Shown: positions 1-9,215 of the stretch, piece after piece | How positions within the stretch are numbered: the stretch's first letter is position 1 | How the letters are laid out: every line of letters begins with the position of its first letter | Assembly: GCA_018067045.1 (NCBI GenBank) | Contig: JAGPVL010000023.1 | Coordinates: 1-64,000 of the forward strand | Length of the DNA: 64,000 nt | Source of the DNA: Gammaproteobacteria bacterium | GTDB taxonomy: Bacteria; Pseudomonadota; Gammaproteobacteria; Pseudomonadales; Alcanivoracaceae | Direction of reading: 5' to 3' | Notes under the pieces: generated by a model | Seen by the model: the letters and a program-made list of their open reading frames with translations, nothing else | Databases searched by the model: none | Told to the model about the DNA's origin: nothing | Position numbers and translations under genes: made by a program

Positions 1-599
1 TTGGTGGCCACCATTGGTAGGCTCAAGGCCTCAGCTAACTGATAAAGCGCATGGTAGCGAGCACCGTCATGATCTTGCTGGTGTAAGCTGCAAGACACCC
101 ATAAGCGTTCGGGAAAAAGGGTTCTTAGGTAAAGGCCGTGAGCATGGTCGTTTACGTGATAACTAGGAATCCAGATAGCTAAGGCGCAGCGACTAATGCG
201 CTCAATATCACGTCCGTGTAAATAATATTCCCCCTTACTCGCTCGTCGTCGACTGTGAGTGATGAGTGCGGAAATTTCACTGTAAGCGGTTTTGTTGCGG
301 GCGAGCAGAATAAGATTTGTAGCTACGTCTGGAGCATCATCTTGTGTGACCGAAAGATGAGCACGAAATCGACTACCCAATATTAGCTTTATGCCGCATA
401 GCTTGGCCTCTTGATGGGCCCGCACGACGCCAGCAAAAGAGCACTCATCGGTGAGAGCCAATGCATGGTAGCCCAGTGTATGCGCTTCTTTGACCAGCTC
501 TTCTGGCTGACTTGCGCCGGTTAGGAAGGTAAAGGCTGAAGTGCTGTGTAACTCCGCAAACTTGCCTGAACGACTGCTGGGGAGTCTGGTTGTACGCAT
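1..599 (-). CDS. dnaE2: Error-prone DNA polymerase DnaE2, N-terminal part (cut by window start)
   Basis: Reading leftward from an ATG at 599 there are 199 open codons running off the window. The translation begins MRTTRLPSSRSGKF and continues AELHSTSAFTFLTGAS and ALTDECSFAGVVRAHQEA, which is the PHP-domain start typical of DnaE2, the alpha-subunit-like polymerase used with ImuA and ImuB for SOS mutagenesis. The full protein is normally about 1,000 residues, so most of the polymerase lies outside. A perfect LexA core sits 29-48 bp upstream. It is unusual that dnaE2 does not directly follow imuB: three opposite-strand genes lie between them. DnaE2 rather than replicative DnaE is favoured by the nearby imuA and imuB. 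Confidence 0.93.
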   Translation of the reverse strand, partial: MRTTRLPSSRSGKFAELHSTSAFTFLTGASQPEELVKEAHTLGYHALALTDECSFAGVVRAHQEAKLCGIKLILGSRFRAHLSVTQDDAPDVATNLILLARNKTAYSEISALITHSRRRASKGEYYLHGRDIERISRCALAIWIPSYHVNDHAHGLYLRTLFPERLWVSCSLHQQDHDGARYHALYQLAEALSLPMVAT

Positions 600-627
600 A
601 ATGACGCTCAATCGTTGTATATGCTGA

Positions 628-647
628 TACTGTACATAAGGACAGTC
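628..647 (-). promoter_or_regulatory. LexA (SOS) operator of dnaE2
   Basis: The 20-mer tactgtacataaggacagtc has CTGT at 630-633 and ACAG at 642-645 separated by eight bases, an exact match to the gammaproteobacterial LexA core CTGT-N8-ACAG. It lies just upstream of the dnaE2 ATG at 599, where a repressor would block the promoter. Confidence 0.85.
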
Positions 648-834
648 ATCTGGCCAAGCGCTATTGAACACCCATGAATAAAACCTGAAACAGTGCTGTT
701 GTTGCCGTGGGGCTTGGCTCAGTGCAAGCTCAGGCAAAGTTTTGCCGTTATAGAAAATACCTTCTATATCAGTGATGTGGCGGTATTGAAGCGATATTGA
801 GTGATGAGCAATAAAAGAAGGATGAGGGAGGGTT

Positions 835-2178
835 ATGGGGCTGCTGCGTTTATTAAAGGGTGAGTTGATTTCAGAGGTACGCCAATGGGTGGCAGATGGG
901 GTGATAGATCGACCACAAGGTGAGCAGATCTTGGCGCGCTACGATAGCTCTCTGGATGATCAAAGCCATCACTCCCTTGGCTATGGCATGTTGGTTGGTT
1001 TGGCCATTTTTTCCATGGGCTTGGCGCTGCTGTTATTGATTAGTCATAACTGGGACGACATTCCGCGAGCCGTCAGGATGCTGGCATTAATCACGCTAAC
1101 TCTGGGCCTGAATGGCTGGGGAGTTCGCTGTATGGCAAAAGGACAGACGCAAACGAGTAAGCGCTGGTTTTTTGCAGGGGCTATCTCGTATGGCGCGAGT
1201 ATCATGTTGATCGCGCAAATTTATCATCTTGGAGAGCATTTTCCGGATGGCATTTTCTGGTGGGCACTGGGTGTTCTACCGATTGCATTATTGACGGCGA
1301 GTCGCTTGCTGCATTTGTTGGTGTGGTCCCTGGCAACATTATGGTTTTTCGCCGAGGCGCGCTATGGAATGCCTTGGAGTTACCCTTTGTTTTTACTCGC
1401 ACTAACGTGGCAGCTGTGGCGAGGCATGCCATCCCGTGTAATGGGCGCCGCGTTAATCTGGGGGGCTACTCTTTGGCTACATTGCTTCTACAACGTAAGC
1501 CATTCTTTTTTTCTAGCCGAATCTTTAGGTCGCTATGACGTTCTGGATGTTACTCGAGGGCATCTTGTGGTGGACGTGGCGCTGGGTCTTTTGATCTATG
1601 GCTTCAGCCAAGTTCTAGCTACCCGTGGTAGTACATGGTGGCGAGACACGGCAACGATAATTAATCTGTGGATGTTACGTGGTGCTTTGTTGTTGCTGTT
1701 ACTTTTCAGCTATCAAGGTATGTGGGATGAAGTGACAAGGCGTTTGGATCGGCATAGCGATGCGTTTTGGTACCTGCTCGCTACTGATGTGCTCCTGATC
1801 GCGTTAGCTCCCTTTATTTCATTGCCGCGCCAGATAAGTGTTTGTTTAGCCGCGTTGACGGTTAATGGGCTGTTGTTTAGTGCTTGGCTATGGCCGTTAG
1901 ACAACATCGAGATGGTGTTGGCGATTGCAACAAATCTAATTTTGCTGGCAAGTGGTATACGTCTCATTTTACGCGGCGTTGAAATTCATGCGGGTTATCT
2001 ATTTTATACCGGCGTTATGGTGATTTTACTTCAGGCTGTGCTGCGCTACTTAGATGTGATGGGAGACTATATTACGGGTGCGATACTGTTTTTCGTGGCC
2101 GGCGGCATTCTGCTTCTGGCGGCAAGGTTTTGGCGCGGAGTTTCCAGCAGAAAAAGAATGGAGGAGAAGCCGTCATGA
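835..2178 (+). CDS. DUF2157 domain polytopic membrane protein
   Basis: 447 residues. The first 40 residues (KGELISEVRQWVADGVIDRP, then a short ILARYD) form the soluble helical N-terminus of DUF2157, followed by roughly ten to twelve hydrophobic segments across residues 50-435. DUF2157 proteins are inner-membrane proteins of unknown function. The ATG at 835 follows a purine-rich ribosome site (gagggagg). The gene overlaps the next one by ATGA, and DUF2157 genes are commonly paired with GDYXXLXY genes, as here. It is transcribed away from dnaE2. With its two followers it forms a block inside the mutagenesis cassette. Confidence 0.85.
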   Translation: MGLLRLLKGELISEVRQWVADGVIDRPQGEQILARYDSSLDDQSHHSLGYGMLVGLAIFSMGLALLLLISHNWDDIPRAVRMLALITLTLGLNGWGVRCMAKGQTQTSKRWFFAGAISYGASIMLIAQIYHLGEHFPDGIFWWALGVLPIALLTASRLLHLLVWSLATLWFFAEARYGMPWSYPLFLLALTWQLWRGMPSRVMGAALIWGATLWLHCFYNVSHSFFLAESLGRYDVLDVTRGHLVVDVALGLLIYGFSQVLATRGSTWWRDTATIINLWMLRGALLLLLLFSYQGMWDEVTRRLDRHSDAFWYLLATDVLLIALAPFISLPRQISVCLAALTVNGLLFSAWLWPLDNIEMVLAIATNLILLASGIRLILRGVEIHAGYLFYTGVMVILLQAVLRYLDVMGDYITGAILFFVAGGILLLAARFWRGVSSRKRMEEKPS

Positions 2179-2852
2179 ATAACGTCACCCAATCTTCTCG
2201 CTTCGTTATGATCGGTTTGTGTACTGCGGTGGTTTTTCAATTGGTAGTTTTGGCAGGAGAGTTGATTGTTGCGGTTTATCCGCGCTGGACGGGGACGCCG
2301 ATACGCGTTTTGGTGGAGCCTGTTGATCCCCGAGATTTATTTCGGGGAAACTATGCCCGTTTGGGTTACAGCTTTAACAGAGTTCCTGAAAGTTTATGGA
2401 ATGGGAGCGAGGCGTTGCGTCCAGGGCAGGTTGTTTATGTGGTGCTTAGTCCGATAGAAAAGGGCGCTGAGGATGATGAGGGCGGTGCTGATTGGATTGC
2501 CGCGTCGATTACGTTGCAGCCGCCTAGGTCAGAGTTGACGGGGACAGGGCAGACAAGAGAGCTCCGTTTTATTCGCGGGCGTGTGAGTTCCCATCGACAT
2601 GCACTGATGCAAACGCTAGAGGGGGATGAGGGGCCTGCAATTCAGGCAGTTGACCGACTAGGATCGTATGAAATTGAATACGGTATTGAAGCTTGGTTTG
2701 CGCCCAAAATGAAAGCGCAGGCGCTCGAGCGGGACTTACGTCGCGGCGCGTGGGCAACCTTGTACATCGCTGAGAGTGGTAGGGCGGCGCTAGTGGATCT
2801 TGAGACGGAATTTATGGTGTCGGATCTGATGGATGATGGCGCTGATGAATGA
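2175..2852 (+). CDS. GDYXXLXY domain-containing protein
   Basis: 225 residues from the ATG at 2175, which overlaps the DUF2157 stop (ATGA), so the two are translationally coupled. An upstream in-frame codon at 2130 is less likely because it lies well inside the previous gene. One N-terminal membrane anchor (residues about 10-35) is followed by a periplasmic domain with DPRDLFRGNYARLGYSF, the GDYXXLXY signature with N in place of D. The family usually accompanies DUF2157 proteins; its biochemical role is unknown. The reading frame overlaps the start of the next gene. Confidence 0.87.
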   Translation: MNNVTQSSRFVMIGLCTAVVFQLVVLAGELIVAVYPRWTGTPIRVLVEPVDPRDLFRGNYARLGYSFNRVPESLWNGSEALRPGQVVYVVLSPIEKGAEDDEGGADWIAASITLQPPRSELTGTGQTRELRFIRGRVSSHRHALMQTLEGDEGPAIQAVDRLGSYEIEYGIEAWFAPKMKAQALERDLRRGAWATLYIAESGRAALVDLETEFMVSDLMDDGADE

Positions 2853-3519
2853 TGTTTGTCACACAAATAAAGAGTGCGTGGTATTGCTGCATGGTTTAGG
2901 TCGTTCGGCACGCTCAATGTGGCGATTGGCGCGCTTTTTTCGGGTTCGCGGATATGCTGTTTTGTGTAAAACATATCCATCACGACGACATACGATCGAG
3001 TCGCTCGCGGAGCAAGTGTTCTCCGAGATTTTTCGTGATGAACGGATTAAGCAATGCGAGAAGGTTCACTTTGTTACGCATTCTTTGGGTGGTGTTTTGC
3101 TACGGCGCTGGTTTCAAGTGAAGGGGAGATCTGAACGTATTGGCCGTGTGGTGATGCTCGGGGTGCCCAATCAGGGCAGTGAAGTAACAGACTTTTTTCG
3201 TCACTGGCCTTTATATCAATGGCTGACTGGGCCTGCGGGTTGTCAACTTGGAACCGGTGAAGGTGATGTCCCTAAGATGCTAAAAACGATTAACCTAGAG
3301 ATTGGGGTGATTGCTGGTACGCGCAGTGCGGATCCTTGGTTTAACTTTTTGTTTGATGGCGAGCATGATGGAAAGGTCTCTGTGAGCAGTGCGCGCCTTG
3401 CTGAAATGGCAGATTTCATAACGTTGGACGTCGGCCATACATTGATGATGTGGGATAAAGAGGTTATTCAGCAGGCGGGGCACTTTATCCAAAAGGGTCA
3501 TTTCTTGCGGGTCGAATAG
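2833..3519 (+). CDS. Alpha/beta-hydrolase (lipase/esterase-like)
   Basis: 228 residues if started at 2833, or 224 from the ATG at 2845; both lie inside the end of the preceding gene, so it belongs to the same transcript. Visible features are the oxyanion-type VLLHGLGRSARSMW near the N-terminus, the nucleophile elbow HFVTHSLGGVLLRR with the predicted catalytic Ser, a late HDGKVSV region that could supply the Asp, and VGHTLMMW with the likely catalytic His. No signal peptide is evident, so it is probably cytoplasmic. The substrate cannot be told from sequence. It ends 27 bp from the convergent imuB stop. Confidence 0.82.
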   Translation: MMALMNDVCHTNKECVVLLHGLGRSARSMWRLARFFRVRGYAVLCKTYPSRRHTIESLAEQVFSEIFRDERIKQCEKVHFVTHSLGGVLLRRWFQVKGRSERIGRVVMLGVPNQGSEVTDFFRHWPLYQWLTGPAGCQLGTGEGDVPKMLKTINLEIGVIAGTRSADPWFNFLFDGEHDGKVSVSSARLAEMADFITLDVGHTLMMWDKEVIQQAGHFIQKGHFLRVE

Positions 3520-3546
3520 CTTGCTTCTTGTATGAAAAGCTAAATC

Positions 3547-5091
3547 CTAAAAGAAGCCGTGTAAATACCATTGCTTTGCCTGGGGGCTGAAGAAAATCCA
3601 GCAAACCATGCCGTCTGAAAGGCGAGCAACATGATAGTGCCTCGTTTGTTCCTTTTGCCACCAGCCATCGTTGATAATTTGTTCGCCGGGTAATAACTCG
3701 AGTGCTTTCCCACGTAGATACAGCGTTTGGTCGTGCTGCCTCAGTGGCTTGGGTTGATCTAAGAGCCAGAGAGGGGCGTCGCAGAATAGTGCATCCGATT
3801 GATTTGATTGGCTTAGCTGTTTTTGACGGGAATGGTTCTTATGGCCAGTAGAATAATGTTTGTGTGATTTTTTGGGGGTTGTTAAAGGGTGGACTTCAGA
3901 CTGAGCGTCATCAGGCAGATGAGAGTCTGCCTCTTCAATGAAGGTAAGCTGTAATTGCGTTAAGGCGGTTAGCTTGTCGATAAGCGTTTCGGGGGCTGCT
4001 CGCTGGGAAGAGTCTTCGAACATTGCCTCGCTGTGTTGAGTATTGTTTTGTATGCGTGCGCAGTCTAATGCGATCTTAAGGGTTTCCGCGGGCAGTATGA
4101 GTTGATCAAAATGTCGTCGTGTTAGGTCTTGCCATATGCTTAGGTCAGCATTGCTGCCAGATCGACGGATAATAATGGTAGACACATTTTTTTTGCTATC
4201 GGTAAAGTGCCAACGAATGGCTTTGGTGCGCTTTTGGTGTTGCTGCAAAAAGTAATGGAGCTCGCTGAGCAGTCGTTTAGCAGAGAAGATTAAACCCTCT
4301 GCCTGTTCTATGGGATCAGAAAATTCAATCTCAGCATAAAAACGAGGCGGCACTTTAATAGCTGCCCGTATGTCAGGCTTGTCGCCGAGTAAGCGTTGTA
4401 ACCAATCTAGCAGGTTCACTCCCTGGCGCTTTCCGAGTGCGGCTTTCGGTAGGGCGAGTATATCAGCCAGAGTGCGAAACCCTGGAGCTTGCAATGAAGA
4501 TTTTTCTGCACTGCCAAGAGGAAGACGTTCAATTGGAATCTGGCCTATTTGTTGAATGAAGTCAGTTTTCTCACTGCGAAGGTGTTGGTAATAGTGACTT
4601 TCTGATGAGTGCGTTGTTAGTAGGCTGGCGCAAAGTGGGGTATGACCAAAGCCATAAAACCATTGATGAGGTTCTCTATTCAATGACTGTCGCAATGCAT
4701 CAAAAAGATTATCTAATCCATGAAATAACTTAAGGCACCCTTCAATTTCGAGTAATAAGATGTCGGGCTCCATGATGCAAACGGTTGGAGATAGAAAAAG
4801 TAATCTTTGGGCGATTGTTTTAAGTATCTCTTGTTCGGCGCGCTGGTCTCTGTCGAAGACGTGCAAACTGTCTGAGAGTGCTCTGGCTGAAGAGGTTTTC
4901 ATGCCAGTCTTGATACCACGTTGTAATGCCGAGACGGATGCTTGGAGAACTTGGTTGTGTTCGCAAATGATCTGTTCAGGCGCCGCGCTATCTTTGCTTG
5001 GCTTGCCGCCTAAACTATCGCTCTCCAATAAGCGTTGTTCCACTACAGCCTCAAGTGGCAAGCATGGAAATCGTATGGCGAGCCACAACAT
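3547..5091 (-). CDS. imuB: ImuB, catalytically inactive Y-family polymerase-like mutasome protein
   Basis: 514 residues. It starts MLWLAIRFPCLPLEAVV, the ImuB form of the Y-family first strand; the metal-binding acidic residues of active DinB/UmuC polymerases are not present there, as in known ImuB proteins. The C-terminus has APLWLLDQPKPLRQHDQTLY, then ELLPGEQIINDGWWQ and a WYLHGFF end, matching the ImuB C-terminal domain. ImuB bridges DnaE2, ImuA and the beta clamp during SOS translesion synthesis. The gene is separated from imuA by a 75-residue ORF and is followed by convergent genes instead of dnaE2. Residues about 395-435 are a polar low-complexity linker. Confidence 0.93.
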   Translation of the reverse strand: MLWLAIRFPCLPLEAVVEQRLLESDSLGGKPSKDSAAPEQIICEHNQVLQASVSALQRGIKTGMKTSSARALSDSLHVFDRDQRAEQEILKTIAQRLLFLSPTVCIMEPDILLLEIEGCLKLFHGLDNLFDALRQSLNREPHQWFYGFGHTPLCASLLTTHSSESHYYQHLRSEKTDFIQQIGQIPIERLPLGSAEKSSLQAPGFRTLADILALPKAALGKRQGVNLLDWLQRLLGDKPDIRAAIKVPPRFYAEIEFSDPIEQAEGLIFSAKRLLSELHYFLQQHQKRTKAIRWHFTDSKKNVSTIIIRRSGSNADLSIWQDLTRRHFDQLILPAETLKIALDCARIQNNTQHSEAMFEDSSQRAAPETLIDKLTALTQLQLTFIEEADSHLPDDAQSEVHPLTTPKKSHKHYSTGHKNHSRQKQLSQSNQSDALFCDAPLWLLDQPKPLRQHDQTLYLRGKALELLPGEQIINDGWWQKEQTRHYHVARLSDGMVCWIFFSPQAKQWYLHGFF

Positions 5092-5173
5092 ATAAGCAGT
5101 CTCTGAGAAATCTACTGGATCATTGAGGTCCTAGTGCATGGCGTTATTATGAGTGCCGTAAAGGGAAAGAGAA

Positions 5174-5401
5174 TTAGTGCTCCATAAAGTGATGCAGCAT
5201 GTCTTTTAAAATCCGCGGTCGGTTGGCGTTGGCAGCAAAGGCAAGTAGGTCGTGGTGTGCACGTTCTAGGTAGCTATAAAACTGAATAATGTCTTTTTCT
5301 GTGCGCTGCCCATCAGCTCGGTTTAGCCATTCGCGGATAATATGTGGCTGCGCATCGGATTGTGTTACGGCTTCTCTTGTTTGAAAGGGTTGAATGTCCA
5401 T
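5174..5401 (-). CDS. Small unknown protein between imuA and imuB (75 aa)
   Basis: Not recognised. The 75-residue product (MDIQPFQTREAVTQ... ending LHHFMEH) looks soluble and largely helical, with no signal peptide or membrane segment. The ATG is preceded by taggagt about seven bases upstream, a good ribosome-binding site, and the gene lies in the same direction and transcript as imuA and imuB, with 69 bp to imuA and about 80 bp to imuB. Co-transcription would make it SOS-induced through the operator before imuA. A role with the mutasome is only inference from position. Confidence 0.65.
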   Translation of the reverse strand: MDIQPFQTREAVTQSDAQPHIIREWLNRADGQRTEKDIIQFYSYLERAHHDLLAFAANANRPRILKDMLHHFMEH

Positions 5402-5470
5402 GTTGTTAACTCCTAAATAATTCTATTGATGAATGCTGTCGGTTCGGCCTGCACTTATAGCTCTGCCTGT

Positions 5471-6358
5471 TTATAGGGGAAGGCTTAGGTTGCGTGTGAG
5501 AGGCTGAGTTTGGCTTGCCTGATAGTTCAGAGTTGACGCTTTGGGGCGATAGGCGAAGCGACTGTCTGGGTCTCTAAATGGCTGGACTGGAATAATTTCG
5601 CTCTCCGCTAGATCTTTGTCTTGGCAGGCCGTTATGCCGCTCGGTTGGCCGTGTGTGAGCATCGTTGTCGGGATAGGCATGTGAGCGGTATTCGCCAGCG
5701 GTGAGTGGATGCGTTCTGGTGAAAGAGGAAGATTGATTTTTTGTCCACCCCAACCGCCTGGCTGCTTAATGATCTCGATGCTAACTTGCGCTGCTCGTGA
5801 GCCTTGAAGTACAAGCCGGAGTGGCGCTGGAGATGCATTAACGGCATGGTGAGCATGACGTAAGACAACTAGCAAGCAGCGCCCTTGTTTGGCGGCAATG
5901 TGTAAGCGACGTAGGTTTTCAGGGGTGTCGGTACCGGCGGGCAGCCAAGCAAGTAGTGCGCTGGCGGCGCCAGATGCCGCGGTTTCGCGGCAGGCGCGTA
6001 ACAGTGTCTTAGGGTCGTTGCTGCGCATAATCAGTATGTTCGCACTGTGTATTCCGGCTTGTTGGAGTGTGCGGGCCTGTGGGCGTGCAGGTGGGTTGGC
6101 CATCGCGATGAGGCCGTCTTGCCTGCGACTGAGGACGGGCAGCAGTAATCGGATGGCCTGCGGGCAAGCGCTGGCGTAGAGCAGTTCGACAAGCCCACTC
6201 GTTGGCCAGCCACCACTGTGCAGTGCTTGATCAAGCTCTTCAAAACCAGTTTCTTGGTGCTCAATGAGAGGTTGTGTAAGGCGGCCGCGCCATAAATCAG
6301 GCCTGCTATGCATAAACGCGAGAGACTGTGATTCTGATTGTGTTTGGAGGTTATGCAT
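5471..6358 (-). CDS. imuA: ImuA, RecA-like SOS mutasome protein
   Basis: 295 residues from the ATG at 6358. A longer frame opening at 6493 would run back over the LexA operator, so the shorter start is preferred. The sequence TGFEELDQALHSGGWPTSGL followed by VELLYA is the RecA/ImuA-type beginning of the ATPase-like fold, and QAIRLLLPVLSR and GLIAMANPPARP follow as in ImuA. Known ImuA proteins bind ImuB and RecA-DNA and are required for DnaE2-dependent mutagenesis. The last roughly 100 residues are less conserved in appearance. The gene heads the leftward imuA-ORF-imuB transcript. Confidence 0.88.
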   Translation of the reverse strand: MHNLQTQSESQSLAFMHSRPDLWRGRLTQPLIEHQETGFEELDQALHSGGWPTSGLVELLYASACPQAIRLLLPVLSRRQDGLIAMANPPARPQARTLQQAGIHSANILIMRSNDPKTLLRACRETAASGAASALLAWLPAGTDTPENLRRLHIAAKQGRCLLVVLRHAHHAVNASPAPLRLVLQGSRAAQVSIEIIKQPGGWGGQKINLPLSPERIHSPLANTAHMPIPTTMLTHGQPSGITACQDKDLAESEIIPVQPFRDPDSRFAYRPKASTLNYQASQTQPLTRNLSLPL

Positions 6359-6395
6359 AATGGCGCACCTGTTCGTATGGTCAGTGCTTATACAG

Positions 6396-6415
6396 TACTG
6401 TCTATTTGGCCAGTA
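6396..6415 (-). promoter_or_regulatory. LexA (SOS) operator of imuA
   Basis: On the minus strand the 20-mer TACTGGCCAAATAGACAGTA has the outer palindrome TACTG-N10-CAGTA and matches CTGT-N8-ACAG with one mismatch (CTGG). It ends about 37 bp upstream of the imuA ATG at 6358. The following TACTGTATAAG could contain the -10 element. Confidence 0.75.
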
Positions 6416-6604
6416 GCGCAAGTGATTTTTCGGGAAGGACTCAGTAATAGGTGGCGGGCGATGGCAAATTGATTCTAGACGCAGGGGGAGCATGTCAGGT
6501 TAACTTGTTAAGCGGGGGGGCAGGTAGGGTGTTGAGAGCAAATAGAGACAACGCCTTGAGATTGTTGCAGTGGCTTGCAGAAATAAGAAGATAGAGCGTT
6601 GTTT

Positions 6605-9163
6605 ATGCATGAAAAGACACATGAAAAGGAAGCTTCTGCTGGGCATATTGCAGAGGGTGGAGCGCGGGCCGGTGAGTGTGCCGGTTCTGGCTCGGTAGAT
6701 ATGATCGATTGCAATGTGCAGGAACTACGAAAAATTCTGTCGGGTGGGGCGGTTGCATTGTTGCGTTTGCCGACGGCAGTAGAGGCTGGATTTCGTCGGC
6801 ATTTTCGCATAGGCGCGGCAAAATTGTTGCGTAAATCTGTGTTTGGCTTGATGGCGCTCTATCTGGTCGTTGTATTGCCCGTCGGTTTTTTTACGGATAT
6901 CAGTGAGGCTGGCACGCTTTGGTTTTATTACGCTGTGGTACCCATTGGCGTTGTGCTTACGGCAATCCTATTGGCGACACGCATAGCATGGATGGATCGC
7001 TATGTTGAAGTGACCTTGGGTATTAGCGTTTTTGTTTGTCTCAGCGGCACCATTTTTGCCTCGATGTTGCTGGGCAACTCCTTTTTGGGTCAGGTTTCTG
7101 CTTTAGAAACCATTTACGTTTTATTTATTGCGTTTTCGGTGCTTAGGCTGAGCACGCTGACGGCATTACGTGGAGCTGTATCTGCATTTTTATTGGCGAC
7201 GGTTGCCGCGTTGTTTATGAACATCGCATTTTCTTGGCTGTTGGCGTTACTGTATTTTTTTGTGCCGCTACTTATCTGCGCGATTAATGGTTGCATGCTC
7301 GAGTACGCGGCGCGGCGCGATTATATTCAGATGTTATGTAGTCGTCAGGAACAAGAATTGTTATTGGGAGACCTTCAGTCTCTTGAAGCGGGAGGCGACG
7401 ACTTACACCGGCTTTTGCATTTTTCCTTGGGGCGAATCTGTGCGCACATGGGATGGGTTGCTGGTCGCGCACTACAGGCCACAGAAAACTCTCCATTGCA
7501 GGTCATTGCTTATTATCCTCATGGCGCGCATGAGAGCGAGTTGACTCAGGCGTTGGATTTGAAGTGGCCTTTAGATCAGGTTTCCTCCCTCTCTTCAGGT
7601 GTTATGCAGAAAGGATATGCCGGCTGGCGCTTGCAAAGTATTTATATTGATGAGCAGCGTGCGGTCACTCATCTTGCTTTTCCAGTGGTCAGCGATGCTC
7701 GGACGATTGCCGTGCTGGAGTTTTTTTCGGTGCGCGAAGAAACTCCTGATGCGGCAATGATTTCTTTGTTGGCGCAAGTAGGGCAGCAGCTTGTGCGTAT
7801 CTTTGAACGGGATGCGCAACAAAAAAAATTGCAAACGATGGCGATGCATGATGGTTTGACTGGGCTGCCGAATCGCTCTCATTTATTGGCCGCATTGCAG
7901 CATGCGCTACAAGGACGAAAGGGAAATGGGCGCTATCAATTTGCGCTGCTTTTTATTGATGTAGATCGTTTTAAATGGGTGAATGATAGCCTAGGCCATC
8001 TGGCTGGAGACAGTTATTTGGCGGGCTTTGCCCGGCGCTTACGACGAGCGCTGGGCGAGAAAGGTTTTATTGCGCGTGTTGGCGGAGATGAGTTTGCGGT
8101 ATTGGTTGAAGGTGAGAACGCAAATCACGTGGCCATAGAGGTTGTCGAACGCATTCAAAAAGAACTGCAGGTTCCTGTGAGTCTTGATGGTCATCATGTT
8201 GCGATGTCTGCCAGCATTGGTATTGCCTGTGGGGCAAACCATCATCAGCTTGCAGAGGAGCTCTTGCGTGAAGCAGATACCGCCATGTCTCATGCAAAAT
8301 TATTGAGCAGAGGAGGGTATGCAGTCTTTACCGATGCGATGCATGAGCGAGTTCGTCATCGTTTAAAAATGACGACGGAGTTAAAGGCGGCGATTGACGC
8401 TGACGCATTAGTGCTGCATTACCAACCTATTGTATGCCTTAAAACTGGACGACTAAGTGGGTTTGAGGCATTGGTGCGCTGGCCTCACCCAGAGTTAGGC
8501 CTGCTTCAGCCGGATCAATTTATTTCCTTGGCCGAAGAAACGGGCCTTATTTTGCCAATGACCCGGGGTCTTATCCGGCAGGCCGCGAAGCAGTTGTCGC
8601 AATGGCGTCGTGTCTATGCGCACAGTGTGGACTTATCGGTGAGCGTAAATGTGTGTGCGGCCTACTTTTCTGACGATGAAATGCCAGATGAAGTGATCAA
8701 AGTTATTCGTCAGACGGGCTTGTCGCCAGACTCTCTGCGGCTTGAAATTACGGAAACACAAATTATTGATAACGCTGCTGCTTGCATGCGTAACATTCAA
8801 CATCTTCATGATGCAGGCATTAAAGTTTATATTGACGATTTTGGTACGGGCTATTCATCGCTAAGCTACTTGACCAGCTTTAGAGTGGATTCGTTAAAAA
8901 TTGATCGATCTTTCTTAACCAATCTTCCTGCAGACAACAATGATGCCATTGTTGTTAGAACAATTACTTCTCTAGGGCATAACCTTGGTATGAACGTGAT
9001 TGCGGAAGGGGTGGAGACGATTGCTCAGCTAAATTATCTGAAAGAGCTGGGTTGCCAATATGCCCAAGGCTTCTTATTGTCTCGGCCTTTGGCGCCGGAC
9101 GCAGCTGCGACCTTAATTGGCCTTCGTTTGATTGATGCTGTCAGTATGGCTTCCGGGGATTGA
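6605..9163 (+). CDS. Membrane GAF-GGDEF-EAL cyclic-di-GMP protein
   Basis: 852 residues from ATG 6605 (a TTG two codons upstream is possible). Order: a variable cytoplasmic start, about five to six membrane helices between residues 75 and 235, a GAF-like domain at about 265-400, a GGDEF domain with intact GGDEF near 493-497, and an EAL domain with EAL near 621-623, EITETQ, IDDFGTGYSSLSYL, KIDRSF and IAEGVET motifs. Both the diguanylate cyclase and phosphodiesterase active sites look complete, so either activity is possible. It would act at the inner membrane to set c-di-GMP levels. Divergent from imuA; a MAPEG gene follows 52 bp later. Confidence 0.93.
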   Translation: MHEKTHEKEASAGHIAEGGARAGECAGSGSVDMIDCNVQELRKILSGGAVALLRLPTAVEAGFRRHFRIGAAKLLRKSVFGLMALYLVVVLPVGFFTDISEAGTLWFYYAVVPIGVVLTAILLATRIAWMDRYVEVTLGISVFVCLSGTIFASMLLGNSFLGQVSALETIYVLFIAFSVLRLSTLTALRGAVSAFLLATVAALFMNIAFSWLLALLYFFVPLLICAINGCMLEYAARRDYIQMLCSRQEQELLLGDLQSLEAGGDDLHRLLHFSLGRICAHMGWVAGRALQATENSPLQVIAYYPHGAHESELTQALDLKWPLDQVSSLSSGVMQKGYAGWRLQSIYIDEQRAVTHLAFPVVSDARTIAVLEFFSVREETPDAAMISLLAQVGQQLVRIFERDAQQKKLQTMAMHDGLTGLPNRSHLLAALQHALQGRKGNGRYQFALLFIDVDRFKWVNDSLGHLAGDSYLAGFARRLRRALGEKGFIARVGGDEFAVLVEGENANHVAIEVVERIQKELQVPVSLDGHHVAMSASIGIACGANHHQLAEELLREADTAMSHAKLLSRGGYAVFTDAMHERVRHRLKMTTELKAAIDADALVLHYQPIVCLKTGRLSGFEALVRWPHPELGLLQPDQFISLAEETGLILPMTRGLIRQAAKQLSQWRRVYAHSVDLSVSVNVCAAYFSDDEMPDEVIKVIRQTGLSPDSLRLEITETQIIDNAAACMRNIQHLHDAGIKVYIDDFGTGYSSLSYLTSFRVDSLKIDRSFLTNLPADNNDAIVVRTITSLGHNLGMNVIAEGVETIAQLNYLKELGCQYAQGFLLSRPLAPDAAATLIGLRLIDAVSMASGD

Positions 9164-9215
9164 GGTGGCATGGGTTCGAATAGCTTGATGACAATCATTA
9201 TGTGAGGAGAATGCG

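Noticed and set aside
6359-6493. Longer imuA N-terminus
   Set aside because: It would include the LexA operator and promoter; the ATG at 6358 gives the family-like length.
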